DNA of 13,951 nucleotides from Campylobacterota bacterium (GTDB lineage Bacteria; Campylobacterota; Campylobacteria; Campylobacterales; JAADDG01), in NCBI GenBank assembly GCA_013154075.1, contig JAADDG010000038.1:1-13951 (forward strand), read 5' to 3'. The translations under genes and the position numbers were made by a program. Below are positions 6,343 through 12,979 of this stretch, in pieces (positions within the stretch are counted from its first letter, which is position 1; each line of letters starts with the position of its first letter). Under the pieces are notes generated by a model that saw only the letters and a list, made by a program, of their open reading frames with translations, made no database searches and was not told the origin of the DNA.

Positions 6343-7659
6343 TTACCTTTTATCCCATCCGACCATTCCCCATTTCTCAAGATCTTTTTGAAGTTGTATT
6401 AAGTTTTTATCTTTTTTGTGGCAGGCGTAGCAGGCGTTCGTTTCGGGAGGCATTTTATATTTTATCGTCTCTTGTGGAGTGGTGAATCCAAAAAGGTGGC
6501 TTCTTACCGTAAGAGGTGATTTTTTGGTATGTCTGCCGGTTTTTGGCATATGGCACTCTACGCAAAGGGAGCCTTTTGAGTTTGGCTTATGGTGTGTGTG
6601 GGCTTGTAGATTTTTTTCGTGAGGTCCTATTACCGAGCCGAAATCGTGGCATTTCATACATAGTTTATTGCCGTCGTTATTTTCGGCGGTCGGTTTTAGA
6701 GTGTGCGGATCGTGGCAGTTTATGCAGGTGATACCGTGTCTGCCTTTCATTGAGTGTACGAATTCGTTTCCTTGAGTTCGGTTCTTTTTAGCCGCTCCGT
6801 TGGCGTAGAATTCGGAGGTTTCATGTCCCATGACAAACGGAGCTACGAGTTTGTATTTGACCAAAGCTCTCCCCGCTTCATATCCGAACGGATAGTCTCT
6901 CGCATCCCCGAAAATCTCGCTTATATTGTGATCTTTAAGTCTTATGTCCCTATTTCTCATATGGCATTGAAGACATACCTCGTTTTGTCTGAGGGGATCT
7001 GCCAAGGAGGCTTTATAGATTTTGGAGTAAGGGTTTTTTACATGATTTGAACCGGGACCGTGGCATGATTCACACGATATACCGAGATCGATTCTCTTTT
7101 TTCTCGACATAAAACCCGTGAAGTGGCATCCGTCGCACGCTCTGGAAGTCGGCAGAGCTTTATTGTCTTGCGGATAAGCGTCTTTGTACCAATATTTCCA
7201 AGGTTTAAAATGCTGCCATTTGCCCGTTTGGACGTTCCATTGGTAGTTTCCAGGCACATAATCTTCGCTTCCGTTTCTATCTTTTCTAATCATATATCTT
7301 TGTTTAAATTTGCCTCCTACCGTATAGACGGCCTCTTTTAGCGTAAAATCGGCGTCTTTTGGGAGTTTGGAAAAATCGGCTACGACTACGGAGGGATCTT
7401 TTTTGATATCTTGGATCATTTTCGGATGTCTTGAAGCATGCCAAGATTTAAACTGCTCCTCATGACATCTTTTGCACTTTTTAGCCCCTACGAAATAGGC
7501 GCTCTTTTGATCTTTAGGCTGAAGATCTTTATTTAGTCCCACTCTCTCTTTTGTCAATTGATCGTAAAAGGGGTAGATTTTCTCTATATTTTTATAGATC
7601 CAAAATCCTCCGCCCAAAATTCCCGCACCCAAAAAGGTATAAACAATTTTCCTAAACAT
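6343..7659 (-). CDS. membrane-anchored octaheme c-type cytochrome (cytochrome c554/NrfA-like motifs)
   Basis: A 438-residue multiheme cytochrome with eight CxxCH heme sites: residues 62-66, 175-179, 196-200, 229-233, 312-316, 334-338, 366-370 and 410-414. An N-terminal hydrophobic helix (about 5-22) without an obvious cleavage site suggests an anchor to the inner membrane with hemes in the periplasm. The first site (KKCKRCHEEQFKSWHASRHP) looks like the cytochrome c554 type. The last part (CVECHMPK, then a His-containing RSHLFGF segment and NACYACHK) resembles NrfA-like families. Many extra histidines (HTHH near 354-357) could be distal heme ligands. It would carry electrons or reduce a small substrate in anaerobic respiration, but the substrate is unknown. 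It is much shorter than hydroxylamine-oxidoreductase-type octahemes. AAGGA precedes the ATG. It stands alone, with no maturation or quinol-oxidising gene beside it. Confidence 0.85.
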   Translation of the reverse strand: MFRKIVYTFLGAGILGGGFWIYKNIEKIYPFYDQLTKERVGLNKDLQPKDQKSAYFVGAKKCKRCHEEQFKSWHASRHPKMIQDIKKDPSVVVADFSKLPKDADFTLKEAVYTVGGKFKQRYMIRKDRNGSEDYVPGNYQWNVQTGKWQHFKPWKYWYKDAYPQDNKALPTSRACDGCHFTGFMSRKKRIDLGISCESCHGPGSNHVKNPYSKIYKASLADPLRQNEVCLQCHMRNRDIRLKDHNISEIFGDARDYPFGYEAGRALVKYKLVAPFVMGHETSEFYANGAAKKNRTQGNEFVHSMKGRHGITCINCHDPHTLKPTAENNDGNKLCMKCHDFGSVIGPHEKNLQAHTHHKPNSKGSLCVECHMPKTGRHTKKSPLTVRSHLFGFTTPQETIKYKMPPETNACYACHKKDKNLIQLQKDLEKWGMVGWDKR

Positions 7660-7717
7660 CTCTTTTCCTTCAAATAATATCTAAAAGAATTTTACAATAT
7701 ATATTTGAAACCAAATT

Positions 7718-7726
7718 TGTTATACT
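7718..7726 (+). promoter_or_regulatory. extended -10 promoter of the APC-like membrane protein gene
   Basis: TGTTATACT (hexamer TATACT 7721-7726) matches the extended -10 pattern. +1 would be near 7733, leaving a leader of about 22 bases that holds the ribosome-binding site TGGAG (7742-7746). A second possible hexamer, TATAAA, is at 7729-7734. The region 7660-7754 is divergent from the cytochrome gene; its own promoter is not clear. Confidence 0.5.
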
Positions 7727-7754
7727 TGTATAAAAAGTAAATGGAGTACTCACC

Positions 7755-8966
7755 ATGGAAACAAGTGATCTTATAGTCATAGTCTCTACGCTTTTATTGA
7801 GTGTCATTCTTCTAAACAAAAAGATAGACGAATCTCCCATATGGAGAGCTACCGCCATACCTTTGGCGTCGATCATAGGAAGCGGTTTTTTGGTCATAGC
7901 GCCTCTTTTGTATATGACGGTGGGGACATACTCCGTTTACGCTATGCTTTTTTTGGTAATAACCGCTTATATGATAGGATCCTCTATCAGATACAATATC
8001 AAAGAGATTGAGCCGAGACTCGAAAACGATACTTTGGCAAAGCCGATTTTGGTTTTGGAGAGGTTTTCCGATCTGGCTTTGGCCTTTGCTTATATTACGA
8101 GCGTTACGTACTATCTCTCTCTTTTTGGAGATTTCGCTCTAAGAGGTATCGATCTGGTGGATCCCACACTCTCCAAGACGATAACGACGGCTTTGATACT
8201 CTTTATCGCTTTTTACGGAAATCATAGGGGATTTAATTTCTTGGCGAAATTCGAAAGCGTCAAGCTGGCTATTATCGGAGGTTTGATAGCCGGGCTTATT
8301 TTTGGAAATTATGAAGCTTTTAAAGAGGGAGTTTGGGCACTGCCTTCCTTCAAAAGTGCTTCTTTGGAAGCGATGTTCGTTATTTTGGGAATGCTTATAG
8401 TGGTGCAAGGATTTGAGACAAGCAGATATCTTGGCGATAAATTCGATAGAGATTTGAGAATCAGATCTATGAAAGTGGCTCAATGGATCTCCGGTGGGGT
8501 TTATGTAGTCTATATCGCTTTGATGCTTTATTATTTCAATTATCCTATGCCAAAAACCGGTGAAGATACCGCTATCATCACTCTATCTAAGCATATCTCC
8601 CAAATCCTTCCCGTTATGCTTTTGGCTTTGGCTCTCATAGCTCAGTTTGATGCCGCAGTAGCGGACGCTCAAGGGGGAAACGGCCTTTTTATCGAAGTTT
8701 TGAAAAAATATTTCACGAAAGTGATTAACGGAATAGGATATATCGTCATAGCGGTTTTTGGAATAACTATTGTTTGGACTTCCAATATTTACGAGATTAT
8801 TACCTATGCATCCAAAGCTTTCGCTCTCTATTACGCTATTCAGGCGGTAGAATCGGCTCTTACGGCGCTAAAACACAACAAAGAGTATGGTAAATTTCTC
8901 TATTTCGCTTTTGTGGCTTCTTTGGCTTTGAGCGTAGTGGTGCTTGGAAAGCCGGCCGGAGGGTAA
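7755..8966 (+). CDS. polytopic membrane protein, APC-superfamily-like permease
   Basis: A 403-residue integral membrane protein with about 12 hydrophobic segments (roughly 5-20, 34-54, 58-77, 105-125, 142-155, 170-184, 205-220, 244-262, 284-302, 325-345, 349-367 and 380-398). The segment PLASIIGSGFLVIAPLL (36-52) resembles the broken first helix, with its GSG motif, of amino acid-polyamine-organocation (APC) transporters. The segment QFDAAVADAQGGNG (297-310) is polar within a membrane context and may line a pathway. I do not recognise a specific family and cannot name a substrate. It is followed after 3 bases by comF, whose ribosome-binding site lies in its last codons, so the two are co-transcribed. 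The ATG is supported by TGGAG 8 bases upstream. Confidence 0.7.
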   Translation: METSDLIVIVSTLLLSVILLNKKIDESPIWRATAIPLASIIGSGFLVIAPLLYMTVGTYSVYAMLFLVITAYMIGSSIRYNIKEIEPRLENDTLAKPILVLERFSDLALAFAYITSVTYYLSLFGDFALRGIDLVDPTLSKTITTALILFIAFYGNHRGFNFLAKFESVKLAIIGGLIAGLIFGNYEAFKEGVWALPSFKSASLEAMFVILGMLIVVQGFETSRYLGDKFDRDLRIRSMKVAQWISGGVYVVYIALMLYYFNYPMPKTGEDTAIITLSKHISQILPVMLLALALIAQFDAAVADAQGGNGLFIEVLKKYFTKVINGIGYIVIAVFGITIVWTSNIYEIITYASKAFALYYAIQAVESALTALKHNKEYGKFLYFAFVASLALSVVVLGKPAGG

Positions 8967-8969
8967 TTT

Positions 8970-9545
8970 TTGAGATGTCTTTTGTGTGAGAGTTTTTCAC
9001 TTTTTCATATTTGCGAAAAGTGCCGACGAAATTTGCTCTCTCCCTCCTTTTTCGAAAGAGAGCTTGAGGGAGGTTTGAAGGTTTATAGCTTTTATAGATA
9101 CGGCGAAATAGAGTCTCTTTTGGAGACAAAACACACCTTTATGGGATATTTTATTTACAAAGCTTTGGCTAAAGCCTCTTTTTTAAAATTTGCGAGGGAT
9201 TTTCAAGCCGATATTCCTATCTATGCCATAGGGATAGATGATTATCCTCAGTTTGGCTACTCTCATACCGCACTTCTTGCCAAAGCTTTAAAGGGCAAAA
9301 ATATTTATCCTATCTTTAACTCTTTGATAGCTTTAAACAGAGTCAAATATCGGGGTAAAAGCTTGGAATTTCGAGTAAAAAATCCTCGAAACTTTAGATA
9401 TTCCTTTAAAAAAAACATAAACGCAATACTTGTCGATGATGTCGTAACTACGGGCTTGACGCTAAAAGAGGCGGAAAAAACTTTGAAAAAAGAGGGCGTA
9501 AAAGTGCTATTTGCCCTTACTTTGGCCGACGCAAGAGAGAAATAA
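8970..9545 (+). CDS. ComF family phosphoribosyltransferase-like protein
   Basis: A 191-residue ComF/ComFC-type protein, as used in natural transformation (DNA uptake and handling of incoming single strands) in Bacillus and Helicobacter. The N-terminal four-cysteine zinc finger is seen as CLLC (Cys3, Cys6) and CEKC (Cys15, Cys18). The C-terminal phosphoribosyltransferase fold has the PRPP-binding motif ILVDDVVTTG at 153-162 with Asp156 and Asp157. The start is TTG at 8970-8972: it keeps the first CxxC and lies 7 bases after GGAGG, and no in-frame ATG occurs before residue 58. The upstream membrane-protein gene ends 3 bases before. Its presence hints at competence, but no other com gene is in view. 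Confidence 0.9.
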   Translation: MRCLLCESFSLFHICEKCRRNLLSPSFFERELEGGLKVYSFYRYGEIESLLETKHTFMGYFIYKALAKASFLKFARDFQADIPIYAIGIDDYPQFGYSHTALLAKALKGKNIYPIFNSLIALNRVKYRGKSLEFRVKNPRNFRYSFKKNINAILVDDVVTTGLTLKEAEKTLKKEGVKVLFALTLADAREK

Positions 9546-9557
9546 GCACAATTTGGC

Positions 9558-9586
9558 TAAAATATATAGAAAAATTTAACTGAGGT
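9558..9586 (+). promoter_or_regulatory. possible gyrA promoter and ribosome-binding site
   Basis: The 47-base gap between comF and gyrA contains TAAAAT (9558-9563) and an overlapping TATAGA (9565-9570), either of which could serve as a -10 box. GAGGT (9582-9586) lies 6 bases before the gyrA ATG and is a clear ribosome-binding site. No good -35 or extended -10 sequence is seen, so read-through from comF is also possible. Confidence 0.35.
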
Positions 9587-9592
9587 TAGTTA

Positions 9593-12070
9593 ATGGATAA
9601 CATATTTGATTCAAACAGCGATATTCAAGATATAGATATCGAAGAGTCGATAAAGACAAGCTATCTTGATTATTCGATGAGCGTAATCGTGGGAAGGGCG
9701 CTTCCCGACGCAAGAGACGGTTTGAAACCGGTACACAGAAGAATCCTTTACGCAATGAACGATCTTGGAGTAACTTCGAGAGCTCCCTATAAAAAATCTG
9801 CAAGAATCGTGGGAGACGTGATAGGTAAATATCACCCTCACGGAGATACGGCGGTTTATGATGCGCTTGTAAGAATGGCGCAGCCTTTTTCTATGAGACT
9901 TCCGATAATAGACGGACAGGGAAACTTCGGATCGATAGACGGAGACAATCCGGCCGCGATGAGATATACCGAAGCGAGAATGACGAAGCTTGCCGAAGAG
10001 CTTTTGAGGGATATCGATAAAGATACCGTCGACTTCGTTCCAAACTATGACGATTCGATGAAAGAGCCCGATGTCCTTCCTTCAAGAGTGCCCAATCTCC
10101 TTTTAAACGGATCAAGCGGAATTGCCGTGGGTATGGCTACGAACATTCCTCCTCACAGACTTGACGAGCTTATAGACGCCCATTTGGCCGTTTTGGAGAA
10201 TCCCGATATCTCTTTGGAGGAGCTTTTAAATCATATTCAAGGGCCCGATTTCCCTACCGGAGGAGTGATTTTCGGTAGAAAAGGTATAGTGGACGCCTAT
10301 AAAACGGGTAGAGGAAGGATCAAGGTAAGAGCCAAAATCCATATGGAAAAAAAGGGCAATAAAGATGTCATAGTGATTGACGAGATGCCCTATCAGGTAA
10401 ATAAAGCCAAACTCATTGAGCATATCGCTCAGCTTGTGAAAGATAAGCATATAGAGGGTATTAGTGAAATAAGGGACGAGAGCGATAGAGAGGGTATAAG
10501 AGTCGTTATAGAGCTCAAAAAGGATGCGATGAGCGAGATTGTTTTGAACAATCTCTACAAATCAACCGCAATGGAGACGACTTTCGGAATCATCCTTTTG
10601 GCTATTGTCAATAAAGAGCCCAAAATTTTCACTCTCATAGAGCTTTTGAAACTCTTTCTCTCTCATAGAAAGACGGTGGTTATCAGAAGAACGATTTTCG
10701 AGCTTGAGAAAGCAAGAGCAAGAGCCCATATCTTAGAGGGCTTGATGATAGCTCTGGATAATATAGACGAAGTTATCAAGCTTATCAAAGCAAGCCCCGA
10801 CACAAAAAGCGCAAGAGAGGGGCTTATAGAGAGATTTTCTCTCACGGAAGTGCAAGCCAACGCCATTTTGGATATGAAACTCCAAAGGCTTACGGGACTT
10901 GAGAGAGAAAAGATAGAAAACGAGCTAAAAGAGCTTAGAGAAGAGATAGAGAGACTAAGTGCGATATTAAAAAGCGAAGAGAAGCTAAACGAAATCATCA
11001 GAGACGAGCTTTTGGAGATAAAAGAGAAATTCTCCACTCCGAGACTCACGCAGATAGAGGATGATTACGACGATATCGACATAGAGGATCTCATTCCAAA
11101 CGAGCCGATGGTCGTTACCATCACTCATAGAGGCTATATCAAAAGAGTGCCTCTAAAACAGTATGAAAAACAAAGAAGAGGCGGCAAAGGAAAGACGGCG
11201 GTAACCACTTATGAAGACGATTTTATAGAGAGTTTCTTTGTAAGCAATACCCATGATACTTTGATGTTCGTTACCGACAAAGGTCAGCTCTATTGGCTAA
11301 AGGTTTACAAGATCCCGGAAGGCAGCAGAACGGCTAAAGGTAAAGCCGTAGTGAATCTTATCAACCTTCAAGCCGATGAGAAGATCAAAGCCACCATTCC
11401 TACAACCGATTTTGACGAGAAGAAATCTATAGCCTTCTTTACCAAAAAGGGACTTGTAAAAAGAACCAATTTAAGCGAATTTAAAAATATAAGAAGTGTC
11501 GGAGTAAGGGCTATAACTCTAAACGAAGATGACGAGCTTGTAACGGCTAAGATCTTGAAAGAGGATGCGAAATATCTCTTTATCGTAACCAAAAAGGGAA
11601 TGTGTATAAAATTTAATGTAGATGACGTTAGAGAGATGGGAAGAAACGCAAGAGGCGTTACCGGTATCAAGTTCAAAGAAGAGGGTGATGAAGTCGTAGG
11701 AGCCGCCGTAATATATAGAGACGATCAAGAGATCTTGACGGTGAGCGAAAAGGGTATAGGCAAAAGAACGGAAGCGAGCGAATATAGACTCCAAAGCAGA
11801 GGCGGAAAGGGAGTGATCGCTATGAAGCTCACTTCCAAAACGGGTGATTTGGTCGGAGTCGTGATAGTGGACGAGAATAAAGATCTCATGGCTCTATCAA
11901 GCAGTGGAAAGATGATAAGAGTCGATATGAAGAGCATTAGAAAAGCTGGAAGAAACACAAGCGGAGTGAAAGTGGCCACTCTTCCTGCCGGTGAAAAGAT
12001 AGTGGATATATCGAGATGTCCTAAAGAGGAAAGCGAGGCGGATACGATAGAAGAGGAGGAAGAGAAATAG
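9593..12070 (+). CDS. gyrA: DNA gyrase subunit A
   Basis: The DNA-breaking subunit of gyrase, which with GyrB introduces negative supercoils. It has 825 residues, a normal length. The active-site tyrosine is Tyr125 in AAMRYTEARM. The quinolone-resistance region reads YHPHGDTAVYDALVRMAQ, with Thr86 and Asp90. Thr86 is the usual wild-type residue in Campylobacter, so no resistance change is seen. The GyrA box QRRGGKG (527-533), needed to wrap DNA and supercoil, is intact, which excludes ParC. The C-terminal beta-pinwheel repeats follow, for example KGMCIKFNVDDVREMGRNA and SGKMIRVDMKSIRKAGRNT. The protein ends in an acidic tail rich in Glu. The order gyrA-flgP-flgQ is as in C. jejuni. Confidence 0.98.
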   Translation: MDNIFDSNSDIQDIDIEESIKTSYLDYSMSVIVGRALPDARDGLKPVHRRILYAMNDLGVTSRAPYKKSARIVGDVIGKYHPHGDTAVYDALVRMAQPFSMRLPIIDGQGNFGSIDGDNPAAMRYTEARMTKLAEELLRDIDKDTVDFVPNYDDSMKEPDVLPSRVPNLLLNGSSGIAVGMATNIPPHRLDELIDAHLAVLENPDISLEELLNHIQGPDFPTGGVIFGRKGIVDAYKTGRGRIKVRAKIHMEKKGNKDVIVIDEMPYQVNKAKLIEHIAQLVKDKHIEGISEIRDESDREGIRVVIELKKDAMSEIVLNNLYKSTAMETTFGIILLAIVNKEPKIFTLIELLKLFLSHRKTVVIRRTIFELEKARARAHILEGLMIALDNIDEVIKLIKASPDTKSAREGLIERFSLTEVQANAILDMKLQRLTGLEREKIENELKELREEIERLSAILKSEEKLNEIIRDELLEIKEKFSTPRLTQIEDDYDDIDIEDLIPNEPMVVTITHRGYIKRVPLKQYEKQRRGGKGKTAVTTYEDDFIESFFVSNTHDTLMFVTDKGQLYWLKVYKIPEGSRTAKGKAVVNLINLQADEKIKATIPTTDFDEKKSIAFFTKKGLVKRTNLSEFKNIRSVGVRAITLNEDDELVTAKILKEDAKYLFIVTKKGMCIKFNVDDVREMGRNARGVTGIKFKEEGDEVVGAAVIYRDDQEILTVSEKGIGKRTEASEYRLQSRGGKGVIAMKLTSKTGDLVGVVIVDENKDLMALSSSGKMIRVDMKSIRKAGRNTSGVKVATLPAGEKIVDISRCPKEESEADTIEEEEEK

Positions 12071-12086
12071 TTGGAATAAAAATTGC
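12071..12086 (+). promoter_or_regulatory. sigma-54 promoter of flgP
   Basis: Directly after the gyrA stop lies TTGGAATAAAAATTGC followed by TTTA. The GG (12073-12074) and GC (12085-12086) dinucleotides are exactly 10 bases apart, and the flanks TTGG and TTGCTTT match the -24/-12 pattern of RpoN promoters. +1 would be near 12098, about 26 bases before the flgP ATG. RpoN with FlgS/FlgR controls many rod and hook genes in this phylum. The -24 element lacks the usual CAC after GG. Confidence 0.6.
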
Positions 12087-12123
12087 TTTAATTTAAACAG
12101 AATTCATAAAAGGATTTTGTTTA

Positions 12124-12606
12124 ATGAAAAGGCAATTTTTTATTCTCTCCTCTTTTGTTCTGCTTTTTACCGGATGTTTCGAGCAAAAAAACGCCTCTTG
12201 CAAACCTGTTTTGGTAAAAAGAGTCATAAAAGAGCGCTCTTATACTTTAGGAGCCGGTTTCAAGCCCAAAAAAGATGTAATTACTTTAAGCGTAGTCGGT
12301 GAAGGGATAGCCCCCGATAATGCCAAATCGGAAACTCATGCCATGGTGCTTGCCAAAAGAGCCGCTATATTGGACGGTTATAGACAGCTTGGCGAAAAGC
12401 TTTATGGAGTTAAGCTGACCGCTAAAGATAAAGTGGAAGATGCCATCTTGCAAAACTCCAAAATACTCTCTCAGGTAAATGCCATTATCAAAAACGCCAG
12501 CATAATAAACAACTCCTACAAAGACGGTCTTTATAGAGTGATGATGGAGCTTAAAATCAGCAGAGAGGCTCTAAGGAGGTATCTCTATCCTCAAGATCAA
12601 GATTAG
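12124..12606 (+). CDS. flgP: outer-membrane lipoprotein FlgP, LPP20 family
   Basis: A 160-residue lipoprotein. The signal peptide ends in the lipobox LFTGC with Cys18 as the lipidation site. The rest (about 50-145) has the LPP20/FlgP pattern: VVGEGIAPDNAKSETHAMVL, then AKRAAILDGYRQLGEKLYGV, then a segment rich in Ile and Asn and the closing strand GLYRVMMELKIS. In Campylobacter, FlgP builds the large basal disk under the outer membrane that holds the flagellar motor's extra stators, giving high torque. The assignment rests on the family plus the gyrA-flgP-flgQ order. AAGGA lies 9 bases before the ATG, and a sigma-54-type promoter lies upstream. The C-terminal codons contain AAGGAGGT, which may serve the next gene. 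Confidence 0.87.
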   Translation: MKRQFFILSSFVLLFTGCFEQKNASCKPVLVKRVIKERSYTLGAGFKPKKDVITLSVVGEGIAPDNAKSETHAMVLAKRAAILDGYRQLGEKLYGVKLTAKDKVEDAILQNSKILSQVNAIIKNASIINNSYKDGLYRVMMELKISREALRRYLYPQDQD

Positions 12607-12973
12607 TCTTTTGGTTTTTGCCTCTTTTGTTTTCGCAAAGGAGTATTTTATAGGGTACGATCTCTATCTCAAAGATAAAATAGCCGTAGATTGGAGATAT
12701 TATCTCTCCCCTTTGATGTATGAAAGAGGTGGAGAGAGAAAGCTTCTGTGCCAAATCAAAACCGATAAGATCTATAAAAAAGATGAAGAGTTTTTCGAAG
12801 ATAAAGAGGAGGAGGTTTTGGAGTGCCTCTTTAAAAATAGGGTTTTTATACAATCTTTTGAGAAAATCGAATCGAATATCTTCGATAGCATAGATATTTT
12901 AAAACTTCCTTTCATCAAAATAGAGCTTACCTTTTCCAAAAATAGAGCTTCTATTTTTTTGATATCTCGCTAA
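12587..12973 (+). CDS. flgQ: FlgQ-like secreted protein; start codon uncertain (ATC at 12587 or TTG at 12611)
   Basis: A short secreted protein in the place of flgQ, which in Campylobacter is needed with flgP for motility and FlgP stability. No ATG or GTG opens the frame. From TTG 12611 the protein would have 120 residues but only about eight hydrophobic residues before AKEY, too few for a signal peptide. Extending upstream in frame adds basic and hydrophobic residues, giving LKIKISLLVFASFVFA and then KEYF, a good 17-residue signal peptide with a VFA cleavage site. This needs initiation at ATC 12587-12589, 6 bases after a perfect AAGGAGGT (12573-12580) and inside the flgP end. The frame closes at a TAA stop at 12574 (bases 12572-12574). 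The mature part has Cys residues near 53 and 78 but no domain I recognise. The flgQ name is by position and weak similarity. Confidence 0.65.
   Translation: MLKIKISLLVFASFVFAKEYFIGYDLYLKDKIAVDWRYYLSPLMYERGGERKLLCQIKTDKIYKKDEEFFEDKEEEVLECLFKNRVFIQSFEKIESNIFDSIDILKLPFIKIELTFSKNRASIFLISR
12938..12958. terminator. weak AT-rich hairpin, possible bidirectional terminator
   Basis: AAAAATAGA (12938-12946) can pair with TCTATTTTT (12950-12958) around a GCT loop, 9 pairs with two further T bases after it. It lies in the last codons of flgQ, 15 bases before its stop and just past the pseI stop on the other strand, where a shared terminator is expected. Only one G-C pair is present, so stability is low. 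Confidence 0.25.
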
Positions 12974-12979
12974 AAGTTT

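Noticed and set aside
5641..6343. Integrative element using tRNA-Ala as attachment site
   Set aside because: No copy of the tRNA 3' end is seen on the far side of the toxin-antitoxin pair and no integrase is present, so only a small TA module is supported.
6343..7659. Octaheme cytochrome as hydroxylamine oxidoreductase (HaoA)
   Set aside because: The protein is shorter, and the heme spacing and c554-like first heme segment do not fit what I know of that family; no haoC or NapC-type partner is nearby.
10663..11049. Ser/Leu-rich 128-codon minus-strand frame inside gyrA
   Set aside because: Shadow of the gyrA coiled-coil region; low-complexity composition is what reversed Glu/Lys/Leu codons give.
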